DNA from: Takakia lepidozioides
Taxonomy: Eukaryota; Streptophyta; Takakiopsida; Takakiales; Takakiaceae
Direction: 5' to 3'
Assembly (NCBI GenBank): GCA_030704615.1
Contig: CM060733.1
Location: 34,904,001 to 34,968,000 of the forward strand
Length of the DNA stretch: 64,000 nt
Shown here: positions 1 to 11,047 of the stretch, piece by piece
Numbering within the stretch: the stretch's first letter is position 1
Layout: every line of letters starts with the position of its first letter
Position numbers and translations under genes: made by a program
Notes under the pieces: generated by a model
What the model was told of the DNA's origin: nothing
Database searches by the model: none
What the model saw: only the letters and a program-made list of their open reading frames with translations

Positions 1-160
1 AATGCTCCCTAATTTTCCGGAGTCATGTAGTGATATCCATTACTATAAAGTGATAAAACTATGACTACAACGCATTTCAGCGTTCTGTAGTCGTGTACCT
101 AGTGCCGTTTTTATGACTCCGCCAAATCCGTAGTCCTAAAAACGCTCATCTCTTGTAGTG
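1..160 (+). mobile_element. CACTA-type transposon 3' terminus (partial)
   Basis: The segment ends at 160 with TCTTGTAGTG. Read on the minus strand this is CACTACAAGAGATGAGCG, the classic terminal inverted repeat start of the CACTA (En/Spm) superfamily. Inside it, short motifs built on GTAGTC/GACTAC recur in both orientations, as expected for the subterminal repeats that bind the transposase. The other end lies outside the window, so the element's size and autonomy are unknown. Confidence 0.5.
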
Positions 161-1620
161 GAATTCATGGCACACACCAATAAAAGGGGGGCCTGCTCAC
201 TGCCCACCAGCGGCGTTGCATGGAGGGTTCCAAGTTTGGGCACCTCCTTGTACCCAAGCTCCTTGGGGTCCTCCATTGGACCCACTTGGAATCCATCACC
301 ACGTGTTCGTCGTCTGTGGAGGGGCCATGGGCTGCTACTAGGTAGGTGCTCCTTGCTGCAGCCACGTTTGCCCACCTTTGGATTGCACCCATGGGCCATT
401 CGGGCCTTGTTGCACCCATGTCGTAGGTGGACCAGTAGCATTCGCCACAGCCTCAGTCCCCCCTTTTTTTGTGCGCTTTGATGCAGCCTAACACAAGCCC
501 CTCCACCCCACAAAGTTAGCAATGATGGAAAATAAGGTCAACCGGGCAACAAACAAGGTCGGCAGTTCGTGAACGCATACAAACCTTGGCCCAACGTGCC
601 AAGAAAAGTTTGGCATCCAATGGCGTGAATGCATGGAATGTCATGCTCTGGCGCCCTAGCAATGTCACACATTCATTCAGTATTAAAACCCTAACACATG
701 TTCTAACCCTTTGAAATTTAGTCCAACTCGTAAGCCATTCATCTTTCTAACAAAGTTTCCAGGTCATTCACATTTAGGAAAGAACCAAGGTTTGATATAT
801 AACATTTACCACCATATATGCAGATTGTAAACTCATCACAAAAGCAGATTGCAGGTTTGGAGATAAATCTCCGGAACTAGGCTCAAAGCATATCAGGTTC
901 GAAATGAAACAATCAACCACTCATGCCTTAAGTTCACAAGCCAATCATAGTAGTAATAGGCTTGGTTATATAAACCAATCACCATCTCAGTCACTGTAAG
1001 CATATACATTTCATGAGCCATTCTCCAGCCTCTCCCTCACTCTCAATCCAGCCCCACACACTCCCTTCTCCATCAGTTCATCACTCCAAAGATCATTCCT
1101 CCGCCATACACCCCGGCCTCTTACTCACTTAGATTTACCCTAAACCTTGCTCGGTTCTACCTCTACCTCTGCTTTACACAAAACCCTACCCTAAACCCTA
1201 CACATCATGGAAATGCTCAATTGCTTCCACAATCTGAGATGAACTAAGGGTGAGATTGTATTCATAAGACATTGTTTGCCGTAGCCTTGTGACCATTGAC
1301 CCCGCGCCCAGTTTGAGCGGGAACAAAAGGAACAGAACCTACTTCTGTCAAGGGCTGACGTTGGTAGTAAGACTTACCTTCATATAAAGACCACATGTCC
1401 TCCTTCCAACTAAGTTCAGCAGATGTTCAACAATCCTTTCACCATCTCTTCACACAAGACATCCCCTACTTTAATGATTGTACCGCTGGCATGAGCAACA
1501 TCTAAAGGCAGTACACCAGCAACACTTCACCAGCAGAGACACCCATTCCATAGCACTCAAGCACTTTCATGACCTCCTACTGTAATTCAGAGTGTTGTTC
1601 TTTCTCCCATGAGTATCAAA
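161..1620. other. no recognisable gene; A/T-rich intergenic DNA
   Basis: I found no protein family here. Short open frames on both strands around 136-522 overlap each other and show no domain. A telobox-like stretch (AAACCCTACCCTAAACCCTA) sits at about 1181-1200. Such motifs occur in plant promoters and 5' UTRs, but no downstream gene was found to support that role. Confidence 0.4.
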
Positions 1621-1630
1621 CCCCGTGATT

Positions 1631-1921
1631 CGCGATTGTCCCACCATCGTGCATGCCTTCATGCCCCGATTCTAGGGCTTGAGTCCCTTTCTGCCCCTTA
1701 TCCCACCAGATCCGCTCGTCATCGTACATTGAGAAAAGCCACACCTTGCGATCGCGGTTGTCCCATCATCGTGCACGCCTTCATGCCCTGATTCTAGGTC
1801 TTGAGTCCCTGTCTGCCCCCTATCCCACGAGCTTTGCTCGTCATTGTACATTGAGAAAAAGCCACACCTTGCGATCGCGGTTGTCCCACCATCGTGCACA
1901 CCTTCATGCCCCGATCTCGAC
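1631..1921. repeat. tandem repeat, about 123-bp unit, 2.4 copies
   Basis: Units start at about 1631, 1753 and 1876; the last is truncated. Each carries CGCGGTTGTCCCACCATCG, a block ending CCTTCATGCCC, and the segment CATTGTACATTGAG. Spacing of 122-123 bp and high identity indicate recent tandem duplication. Short open frames run through both strands only because the unit lacks stops, so they are not treated as genes. Confidence 0.85.
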
Positions 1922-2102
1922 ACAAAGAAAACAAACAGATGCCACAATGGCAGGGAAGACAAAAAAAACGCAAAGTCCCCTCACTCATGACTGGATGGAT
2001 GAATGTAGCGATAGATGGATGGATTTTGGGTTTTCCATCAACACACAAACCACTAAAGTTTTTCACCACAGAAGTAATACCAATCACTGGTGTGTATGTA
2101 AT

Positions 2103-2953
2103 CACTAATGCGTAACCACTGGCCGAGTGGTTCCAACCACTAGCCGAGTGGTTCCAGTTACTAAATGGTCTGTAACCACTCACTCTACACCACTCTCAAA
2201 GTGGTACCAATCAATGGGGGTCTTTAACCACTCCAGATCTACGTATACTGTCCCCGTCCACGTGGAATAATATAGTTCATAATTAAATATATTTTGAAAT
2301 GATAAATCTTAAATAAAAATTGAATTATTACACGTGGAGTAGCAAGTGGTTTCAATCACCTCCCATCACTAAGGTGTCTTCAACCACTCACAACCCACCC
2401 CAGAAGTAGTACCAATCACTCACGTGTATGTAACCACTCACAAGTGCCCACTTGAAGAGTGGTTCCAGTTACAAAAGGGTCTTAACCACTCACATTCCAC
2501 CACTGTGCAAGTGGTACCAATCACTGGGGGGTCTTTAACCACTCCAGATCTACGTATATTATCCTCGTCCACGTGGAATAACATATTTTGAAATGATAAA
2601 AATCTTAAAAAACAATTTATTACACGTGGAGTAGAAAGTGGTTTCAACCACTTCCCATCACTGAGGTGTCTTTAACCACTCATAATTTATCACTGTACCC
2701 GTCCATGTCGGATATTATCATTATTAATATAAATATTTGACCAAATGTCGAATAATAAATATAAAATTAAATATTACACGTGGATTACTCAATGGTTGAA
2801 CCACTTCCAACCACTCCATATGATGCCACCGTGGCATTTCATAGGAATTAACCACTGACCAGTGGTTACCATTACTTGGGAGTGATTTATAGAGTGATAA
2901 AAGACAAAAGTGGTTAAGGGGGCCAGTGGTTATTCCGCGTTTTTCTTCTAGTG
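2103..2953 (+). mobile_element. CACTA-like non-autonomous element with AACCACT subterminal repeats
   Basis: The stretch is packed with AACCACT and its complement AGTGGTT in both orientations. It ends at 2953 with CGCGTTTTTCTTCTAGTG, on the minus strand a CACTAGAAG terminus. A candidate left end, CACTAATGCGTAACCACTGG, begins at 2103 and shares the GCG...AACCACTGGCC core with the right end. A block of about 290 bp is duplicated inside (about 2170-2400 and 2465-2690), with a third decayed copy near 2690-2830. No transposase is encoded. The flanking 3-bp target duplication does not match, so the left boundary is uncertain. Confidence 0.5.
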
Positions 2954-3870
2954 TGGGTGATCACCTCACCCCCCAGCAGATTCATCACCTGCACCTATTT
3001 CTCCGTGACAATCTCGACATCCTTAGTAAAGGGCCCCATGACTTAGGCCGCACCACCGTTCTTGGTCATGACATATTCATCACAGATGGTAAGCCTATCA
3101 ACCAACATGCTTATAGGGAGAGTGTTCGTGAGCAAAAAGTCATTCATGAAGAGATTACCAAGATGCTTGTTGCTGATGTGATCACCCCCTCCATATCCCC
3201 TTGGGCCAGTCCCATTGTCTTGTGGGTAAGAAGGATGGCTCAACCCGTTTTTGTGTAGACTTTCGGCGTTTAAATGCCATCCAAGCCACGCATTAACGAA
3301 ACGCTAGACCAACTTAATGGTGCCACTATCTTCTCTTCATTGGATTTAGCCTCTGGCTTTTGGCAAGTACCTTCAACTACTGCTGCTAAGGAGAGAATTG
3401 CCTTCACCTGCAAGATGGGCCTCTTCCAATTTGAAACAATGCCTTTTGGCCTTTGCAACGCCACTGCTACATTTTAGCGCCTTATGGACATTGTTTTAGG
3501 AAACCTTCGTTGGGAGTGTGCTTTAATTTACATTGATGACATCAACATTTATCCTACAACGCTTGATGCTCATCTATTGGATTTACAGCGGGTTGTATGC
3601 AGGCTTCGTGCAGCCGGGCTTAAAGTTAAAGCTAAGAAGTGTGATAACAGCTCCATTTCCTGGGCCATCTGCTTTCTGCTGTTGGCATGAGTCCTAACCC
3701 AAATAAGATCCAGGCTGTGTGGAACTATCCAACCCCTTGAGATAAAACACGTGTTAAGGCCTTCTTGGGCTTGGATTCTTACTATCGTCGCTTCATTTTT
3801 CAATTTGCCAAACTTGCTGCTCCACTCACTCGCTTGTTATCCAAGGATGCTCGTTTTGTGTAGGGTATTG
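2954..3870 (+). pseudogene. Ty3/gypsy reverse transcriptase, broken
   Basis: Conceptual pieces give the Metaviridae reverse transcriptase order. First comes a linker with HEEITKMLVADVI and SPWASPIV, then KPRINETLDQLNGATIFSSL, then FETMPFGLCNATATF, then the catalytic YIDDI motif near 3530-3545, and later the FLGLDSYYRRF connection segment near 3760-3800. Stop codons (3258, 3475, 3688) and frame changes separate the pieces. No RNase H or integrase follows before the sequence changes at about 3880. It abuts the end of the CACTA-like element. It is a dead fragment. Confidence 0.85.
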
Positions 3871-3879
3871 CAGAAACAT

Positions 3880-5480
3880 CTGCCTTTGAGAAGGGGGGAT
3901 GCTTCCGCGTGAGCGCAGCCAGGCTCACGCCACGTCAGCAGTTATTGCCACGTGGGCTCACGGGTCTGACGCCACATCAGCAGACCTCGCCAGCGTGGTT
4001 GACGCCACATCAAGTGAAGCCACATCATTTCCATAGGCACGAACCTATAACCGTGGACCGAATAGGCAGAAAGGGGCCTATAGCCGCGGACTTGCGCGTT
4101 TGGCACATAAGGAACCATATGTAGGCAACGAGGCGAAGTGCAGAAGAGAACTTGTACCGAATGTTGCTGAATGATTGTGTTTGCAGAGACCGAATATAGA
4201 AGAATGGTTGTGGATGAATTAATGAGGATGAAGGAGAGTCAGCATGTTCCAAATATGGATGAATGAGAGTGGATGAATGTTGAATGAGGATGTCATTTAT
4301 CTGAACCAAGCACAACAATCAATGTCGTTTGCACAAACATCACAAATTGGAGAAATTCCCTCATGAAGCACATGACAAGATTTTATCCATGTCTGCCATT
4401 TGGGGAAAGGTAGATTGATGAAATCAACGTAGAATAAGACAACACAGCAGATGTGAGACAGATCTTTGATTTTTTTTTTTTCTCCCACTAGTTACAGCAA
4501 CATTCCACTGTGCAGCACGCTCCACTTTCGCTTTCCTCTTCAGTGTCGACACATTGTGAGGCATTTCAACACCATACTTCTTGCAACACACCACATCACC
4601 ACCCTAAACTGGCATTGGACTGAAAATGCGACCTAGTTGCCTTGCCAACGAGGTACAATCTGCTCATCTCTCCTGAGAGAGCACTGAAATTTTCAAGCTT
4701 ATTCATTAGTTGTAAGCATACCCATTAGTTGTAACAACATATTAGAAGATGAATTTGGCTACCGGTTGTGCATGAGGAGGAGTTATAGGTCTTTCACATT
4801 GTGCACCAAAAATTTGACGAAACCGCTAGGCAACACATGTTTTGTCTTCTTGTTTGACCCATAACCTTGATGTTAGGCATTCGTGTGGTGCCCTTGAACA
4901 TATGAGGCTGAGCATGCATGTTAACTTTGCTCATGCAGCTTTCTAGAATGATGTGAAATCCAGGCTGTAATGAACAACTGCTTGGAGTACATTGTTGTCA
5001 ATGCAATACAAGCCATGAACTGTGCATTGACAGCCAATAAGCAGGCAATCATGATTAACAATTGAGAACAAGCAAAATGTGATACCATCCTATAACTACA
5101 TTACCATGAACCCACTTTCCAATGAAGCCATGGTATTATAAAGTTGCGTAAGGACACAAAATGTGTCACACTCGTGGCTCGGCACGTCACCACAATTTTT
5201 TTTTAAAATAAATGAAGTTTGCATTTCAGTTACTACAACTATCCCCCGAAACTTGGGCACTATCATCAACAAAAACCCGAGCTCCAAGGTGCTTGTTGGG
5301 CTTCCGAGCAGGGCGACAGGCAGTTGGGGGAGACATCGTGACATTCTGCTACGAGCAATGGCCTCCGGGGCCGGGGAGGATGTATGAACGAGGAGGGTTG
5401 CACCACAAGTTACTCTGAAGAACAGAGACGTCGTGCAAAGAAATAGCTTCCAATATTTTGCCACCCAAATTACATGTATT
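3880..5480. other. repeat-like, non-coding; no gene identified
   Basis: The stretch at 3900-4030 holds repeated motifs of the type CCACGTCAGCAG / GCCACATCAGCAG, possibly an LTR or a transposon end adjoining the reverse transcriptase remnant. A minus-strand reading near 4300-5000 gives interrupted protein-like pieces that I could not assign to a family. A T-run lies at 4470-4481. Confidence 0.35.
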
Positions 5481-5504
5481 GCATTAGCTAATGTGAAAGG
5501 CATA

Positions 5505-5541
5505 GGGGGGGGGAAGGGGGGAGAGGGGGGGGGGGGGGGGG
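5505..5541. repeat. poly-G tract
   Basis: Almost uninterrupted guanines with only a few adenines, several runs of five to nineteen G. On this strand it could form a G-quadruplex. Length may be unreliable because such tracts are hard to sequence. Confidence 0.9.
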
Positions 5542-5582
5542 CTGCACATGCTATAACTGGGAAGCGAACACCAAATGAACTT

Positions 5583-5778
5583 ACTCACATGTGAAATCGT
5601 CGTCGAGGTCCTTGTCGTCTCCCTCATTGATATCGACATGCAATACAGCCTCCTGCTCTTTGGCGGCAGGCATTGGCCCTTGCAACTCTTGGAGGATCTG
5701 TAAAAATGGCTGTATCCCCTTCCATACCCAACAAATGTCGGCCCGCTGCCTTGCAAACATGGTACGAAGCTCCTGCAA
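5583..5778 (-). other. exon-like open segment, unknown product
   Basis: On the minus strand an uninterrupted stretch encodes about 63 residues, starting ELRTMFARQRADICWVWKG and ending in an acidic run NEGDDKDLDDDF. It is bounded by an acceptor-like ...CTTGCAG before GAGCTTCG and a donor-like GTGAGTAAG after the acidic run. I do not recognise the family. Possible partner exons on the minus strand were not found, so it may be an exon of a decayed gene or transposon-associated protein. Confidence 0.3.
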
Positions 5779-5828
5779 GACATAGTTGTGTTACTAAGAT
5801 GTTACAAATTGTGTATTAAGGGAATGTT

Positions 5829-6326
5829 TTGGACAATTTGGAAGATGTCGATCTTATTGATCATGTTAAAGTTGTTGATGAAGAGTCTCCTGATCCTATG
5901 TTGGAGACCTTGTCCCCTGAGGAGCTAGTGGGCGGTGGTCATGCCATGCCCACCCAAGGTGTTCCTACAACATCAGGTAGTCAACCTAACATTGACATTC
6001 AAGGTATTTGTGATGCTATGACTACTTTGTCTAGCTGCCTTGCTCTCATGCAACTATTTTTAGACAAATAGGTAGGGGCTATGCCAATAGCCAAACCCAA
6101 GGAGGCTTCGCACACTCATAAACGACCTTATCCCGATTATGAGATAGGCCAAGATTTCAAAAACTTCCTCAACTTCTTTGAGATGAGTGTTAAATTCAAT
6201 GGCTTGCCTGCAGACATGGTGACGAATTCGTTCCGTTTTTGTCTTAAGGGTGAGGCCCGTGACCTGTTACAAGTTAAGCACACTGAAAGTACCCCGGGCC
6301 GTTTAGGCTTCCAGGTAATCCTTTAA
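5829..6326 (+). pseudogene. retrotransposon gag fragment
   Basis: Two consecutive open segments, interrupted by a TAG at 6069, give an acidic leader and then YEIGQDFKNFLNFFEMSVKF with FRFCLKGEARDLL. The latter resembles the Ty3/gypsy gag capsid-like domain, where a conserved F-x-L-x-GEA-x-x-W/L element closes the first subdomain. It ends abruptly where the dispersed repeat at about 6303 begins. No protease follows. The assignment rests on the short GEARDLL context. Confidence 0.45.
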
Positions 6327-6575
6327 ATAAAGCCAGGAGGCTAATCTTATCAGCCAGAAAGGCCACTTGTGGTTGCCTCAGCAGATGATGTCCAGATGCT
6401 CATCCAGATAGGTCGCCACGTATTCGCTACTTAGGATAAGCTAGCTTCTAACTCCAGACAGTCTGACTTTATTAAGCCAGCTTGTCACTCCTTCATCCTC
6501 GCAACGGTCATCCACTTTACATCCATCTCTTTCATTCATCCAAGCGAATCGTAAGGTAGGTGGAATCCAGCCTCT
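6303..6575 (+). repeat. dispersed repeat R1, plus-oriented copy
   Basis: This segment matches 19140-19440 in inverted orientation. Shared blocks include GGCTTCCAGGTAATCCTTTA, CAGATGCTCATCCAG, ACTTTATTAAGCCAGCTTGT, CTCGCAACGGTCATCCAC and TAAGGTAGGTGGAA. It abuts the gag-like fragment, so it may be an LTR or untranslated part of the same element. Confidence 0.75.
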
Positions 6576-6612
6576 ACACCACTCTATACTTTATAATCTT
6601 CAGATCAACAAC

Positions 6613-6770
6613 CAGCATGGAGCCCAGTGGTAATGGGCACATACCACGTTGGATGTGGTTGTGGGTTCAAACCACCGTATGGTGTGTCATGAAGGTGTTC
6701 ATCTTCCTGCTGGAAGGCAGTAGCCCTTGGGGGTCAAGTGACACCATAAGTTACGCTCCCTTGGGGAGGC
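6613..6770 (+). mobile_element. possible tRNA-derived SINE
   Basis: A tRNA-like head carries AGCCCAGTGGTAATGGGCA as an approximate A box and GGGTTCAAACC at 6663-6673 as a good B box. Their spacing is of the order expected of an internal Pol III promoter. No clear 3' A-rich tail or target duplication was seen, so the 3' limit is a guess. Confidence 0.4.
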
Positions 6771-8480
6771 GTCATACTTCTAATCTTCTGATCTGGCGGT
6801 TGGAACTTGATGAAACTTTTTGTGGCACTGTATGTGTGTGAGAGAAGTATGTGTGTGTCGGAAAAGATTTGATCCACGCTATATGGCACCGAAACAATGC
6901 GGGCCTGTGGTTCAACAATGTATCAATGCTCCCGTGGAGACCGTTTGGTTGGGGCTAGGCAGGTTCGATCGTCCCCAGTCCTACAAGCACTTCGTTAGAG
7001 ACTGTTGAATGGGCACACTCTTGTAGTGGATCGCTCCTGGAGAAATGAGTCTGGGCAGATATGCATGGTGGCATGCCATGCTGGTGCAAAGAACAGCGAT
7101 ATGTGGGTTCAGCTCTGTGGTGTACTGGATTCACTGTTGTTCTTCCATCAACTCCTTTTTCTTCTGAAGCATTATAGAAACTTTTGGTATGGTTCTCGTC
7201 TTTCCATGCATTATATGAGAAACGGAGATGGAGAGGTACTTATGCACACTGCTGTGGTCCATGGTGGAGCAGCGCGGAGACCGCGTTGCAGTACACTTAT
7301 TAGGGGTGTGTAAACGGTAGAGATGTAGTCGTTGGCAATTGAGGGCTTACAGGCCGTTGGCTGTGATCAGACTACTGAGGGCATGGTCTCGGAAGGATAT
7401 CAACCCTACCAGAGCAAGTAGTGGGGTCTCCACACACAGCTAATGACAATCTTGCAACAGTGAATTGCAAGTTGACGTAGGGGCTGGTATGGCCATGCTA
7501 GAAGACACGACGCTTACTCCAGAATTGCCGCGGTGTCCCCCAAATTGGCCATTTTCTTTACACTGTCAGCGAACTGTGTCTGGAAAGAAGAGAGAGAGAC
7601 TTTTTTGGAAAAGCCCAGATGAGCATTTCTTTATAAGACTGGGGCAACCCGGAGTTCCTCACCATCCGTGTTTTAACGGTGTTCACATGCAGTCAAGGCA
7701 AAAAGTATAGAACAGCTTTGGCAAGAATTCATGTCAAATGCTTCACAGTGGTGGGACAACTGGGCTGATAAGGTGAGGCTCTCTACTGCTACCCAATCAT
7801 GTGCAGTTCCATGATGAAATGACAGTGGTTGTTTTCTGATTGAAGCTGGTATGATGCACCATGATTTTAGTGCTTGTGGTGCTTTGAAAATGACCCAAGC
7901 ATTCAAGTTCTAGTTCTGTGGCCTCTTTATTGCCTTGTTCTCGTGGAGCTTTAGTGGTCGAAACCCGGTATACTAGGCTTTAGGTAAATCTTGTAGCTGC
8001 TCAGCTGCTCACTAGTGTTTTTGTCCACAGAGAAGTCCAAGATCACCAGATAAGCTCACAATGGAGGCCCTTTGGAGCGACAGTTGGTCAAGCCCTCCTT
8101 GGGTGAAAGCAGAGCTGATTGCCATGATCCAAGGGCAAGCACAACCTGATGGTGGATCCAATGTCAATGTAAACCATGCTGTTCCATGTCAACAAATGCG
8201 ATTGGTATTGTTTTAAGACTTCTAACTCGTACGTTCTAGAGGACTCTGGTGGTTTGCATCCCTGTTAAATTGATAGCACGAAGCCTGTTGTCATGGAGAG
8301 ATATCTTTGAAAATTTGCTTAGGAAGGTTTGTAGTTAAGAACTTAGAGTCATGTAGGATGGCAGGCCTGAATCAGGCAAAATTGTTTGTTTAACATCAGA
8401 CTTGCGATACGGGAACTGCCTCCACCATCAGCACACCACCAACCTCTTGTGTCAATTGTGGGGATGTGAGGACACTATGG
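6771..8480. other. no recognisable gene
   Basis: Short open frames occur on both strands but none shows a domain, a convincing splice structure or a family signature. No tandem repeat or transposon terminus was identified in this 1.7 kb. Confidence 0.4.
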
Positions 8481-8484
8481 AAAA

Positions 8485-9800
8485 CGGGCATACCACAAGG
8501 TGCGCTGCACATTTTAAATGAACACGGCATTCGGGCAAATGCCTGAACGGGATATGCTTACCTGGGCTATATTGATCACAGGATATGCTAAGCATGGGTG
8601 TGGAATGGAAGCTTGGGAGATTTATAAGCAAATGCAATTAGACAGGATGACAGCCAACAGGGTCACGTTCATTTGTATTCTCAATGCATGTGCCAGCCAA
8701 GTAGCCCTGGAAAAGGGCAAGGAGGTCCATGCTGACCTCACCCAAGCTGGGATTGCCCCAGATATCATTCTGGAGACTACTCTAGTTGACATGTATGCCA
8801 AATGTGGGAGTATGAAGGATGCGTTCTCAGTGTTTGACTAAACGAGATATGGTCTCCTGGAATGCGATGATCATAGGATATGTTCAACATGGGGGTGTTA
8901 GGGAAGCTTTTGAAATGTATGAACAGATGCAATGGGAGGCAGTGATGCCCAACAAGGTCACCATCCTTGGTGTGCTTAATGGGTGTGCAAGCATAGGAGC
9001 CCTGGAAAAGGGGAAAGAGATCCATGCAGACATGATGAAAGCTGGAATTACACCAGATATCATTCTGGAGACTGCCCTTGCTGATATGTATTCCAAATGC
9101 GGGAGTATGAAGGGTGCGTGCAAAGTGTTCAACAATATGCCTGATCAAAATGTTGTCTCATGGGGTGTGATGATTGGAGGGTATGCTCAGCATGGGTGTG
9201 GTAGGGAGGCCCTGCAATTCTTTACACAAATGCAACAGGAAGGCTTGAAGCCGGATGGTATCACTTTCATATCCCTTCTCCCTGCATGTAGCCATGTGGG
9301 CCTGGTGGATGAAGGCCGTCACTATTTTGATTTCACGAGTCGAGATTATGGCCTCACTCCTACAGTGGATCATTTTGGCTGAATGGTGGATCTCCTTGTT
9401 GGTGCAGGGCGACTGGATGAGGCAGAGGGCTTGATCAAAGAAATGTCAATCAGACCAGATGCTGAGCTGTGGAGAGCCTTGCTAGGTGCCCGCAGAATTC
9501 ATGGTGACATTGACATAGCAGTTCAGCAAATAGCATTATCAAAAGTGATCCACAGTACACTGGAGCTTATGTGCTACTATCAAACATCTATGCTTCGGCT
9601 GGAAAGTCGGATGAGAAAGCATAGGCGAGAAAATTGATGGAGGACAGAGGTGTCAAAAAGGAGCCAGGGCTCAGCACCATTGAAGTCAACAACCAGGTGC
9701 ATATATTTGTTGCAAAAGAAATCCATTCTGAGGTGGAAAGGTTGTCTGGGCATATGAAGAAGGTGGGTTATATGACACGCCATTTGTATTGAATGACATG
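8485..9800 (+). pseudogene. PLS-class PPR protein, broken (repeats plus E domains)
   Basis: Pentatricopeptide repeats are plain: MPERDMLTWAILITGYAKHG, then an L-type stretch ending LVDMYAKCGSMKDAFSVFD, then KRDMVSWNAMIIGYVQHG, another LADMYSKCGSMKGA block, and MPDQNVVSWGVMIGGYAQHG. These lead into the E region (ACSHVGLVDEGRHYFD, GRLDEAEGLIKEM, WRALLGA). PLS PPR proteins bind organelle RNA and direct C-to-U editing. The locus is damaged: a frameshift near 8835 inside VFD...KRDMVSW, a TGA at 9380 replacing a residue in HFG-MVDLL, and a frameshift near 9540-9560 before the E+ part (VNNQVHIFVAKEIHSEVERL). No N-terminal organelle targeting region was found. Confidence 0.88.
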
Positions 9801-9834
9801 GAGGAAGAGCAAAAGGAATCATCACTTTGGCTGA

Positions 9835-10600
9835 ATGGGATGTGATCTCATAGAGTGCAACGATCGCAGGTTGTGCCCAGCATGGCTATGCTAGGGATGC
9901 TGTGCGACTATTTGAGGAGATGCAAGAGGAAGGCTTGAAGCTGAACAGTATCACCTTTGTATCTCTTCTGTTTGCATGTAGCCATTGGGGCCAATCCAAC
10001 CATATGTTGGGGTGTGGAGGGCCTTGCTTGGTGCCTGCAGAGTTCATGGCTATGTGGAGGCAGCAGAATGTGCAGCAAAAAGCATTCTCCAGATATATCC
10101 ACAATACTCTGCAGCTTATGTGCTTCTATCGAACATCTACGCTCCGGCTGGCAGGTTGGATGATAAAGCAAATGTGAGGAGAATGATGGAGGAGAGAGGT
10201 GAAAGGAAGAAGCCAGGGCGCAGCTGGATTGAGGTCAACAACCCGGTGCATACATTTGCTTTTAGTAGACCAAATGCATCCACAAATTGAGGAAATCTAT
10301 GCCAAGCTGCAGAGATTGTCTGGGCAGATGAAGGCATTGGGTCATGTACCCGACACTCGCTTTGTATTGCATCATGTGGAGGAGGAGCAGAAAGAACTTC
10401 TCTGGGCCACCACAGTGAGAACCTGGCCATTGCTTTTGGGCTCATCAGCACACGCCTATTCGCATCAACAAGAACCTTCGGGTGTGCGGTGACTGCCAAA
10501 CGGCCGCCAAGTTCATCTCAAAGATTGTTGAGCGAGAAGGAGGTCCCGAGGCTTGTCCCATACTCCTGTACCGAATGTGGAGTTTATGGAAACAAAGCTA
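9835..10600 (+). pseudogene. second PPR copy with E and DYW deaminase remnants
   Basis: Immediately downstream lies part of another, paralogous PPR copy: GCAQHGYARDAVRLFEEMQ and SITFVSLLFACSH. After an apparent internal deletion come the E domain (WRALLGACRVHGYVEAAECA, YVLLSNIYAPAGRLDDKANV) and the DYW region. The DYW part keeps HSENLAIAFGLIS (the HSE zinc/catalytic motif) and, after a frameshift near 10455, CGDCQTAAKF. There the usual CxxCH histidine is Gln, and the terminal DYW triplet is not recognisable. The two adjoining copies look like a tandem duplication collapsed by deletion, or unequal crossing-over. Confidence 0.82.
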
Positions 10601-10769
10601 ATGGGAAGCAAGGACATGGAGGATGCCTCAATTTTTTGTGGCAATGGACATGCCCTGATTTTGCAGGTAAAGCAGCATTGCCCTTGGGTATGAGACCGAA
10701 GGCTGGCGTCAAGTGTCACTTCCTCTCAGTTGCAACGAGCTCATAGCATCTTCAGGAGGAGAGGAGTGG

Positions 10770-11047
10770 TCCATGACCTGGTCAGACAGCGACTAGGAGC
10801 ATATTCAACACAGCATTTGAGGATACTTTGCGTAGACACTCTGCATGGAGCACTCGAGAGGATAATCTGAGGGTTGACATGCAGCTGGTAGTGGTGCAGA
10901 CCTTGGTTCCAACCTATAGGAGTTTCATTCAGAGCTATGGTCCCTTGATAGAAAGGGGTGGCTCAAACATATATAAAGTACTCACCTGAGAAGGTTGAGG
11001 AGATGCTAGGTGACCTGTTTCGTGGTCGGCCTGTAAAGCCCCAGTAG
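10770..11047 (+). pseudogene. EXO70 exocyst subunit, C-terminal remnant
   Basis: One reading frame gives FNTAFEDTLRRHSAWSTRED, then NLRVDMQLVVVQTLVPTYRS and FIQSYGPLIERGG. A one-base frame change near 10965 restores YIKYSPEKVEEMLGDLFRG before a stop at 11045-11047. These are the last helices of the plant EXO70 family, whose signature ends in KYSPE-x(4)-ML-x-x-LF-x-G. EXO70 tethers secretory vesicles at the plasma membrane. No upstream EXO70 sequence is recognisable before about 10770, where PPR-derived sequence lies, so this is a 3' fragment. There is no start codon in frame. Confidence 0.72.

Noticed and set aside
136-522. Overlapping frames on both strands at the left edge
   Set aside because: Mutually overlapping, no domain, Pro/Arg/Cys-rich composition typical of chance frames.
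1609-2183. Frames through the 123-bp tandem repeat
   Set aside because: They repeat because the DNA repeats; both strands are equally open and no protein family fits.
2103-2953. CRISPR-like array
   Set aside because: The repeated motif is short, in both orientations and unevenly spaced, in plant nuclear DNA; a CACTA subterminal array explains it.
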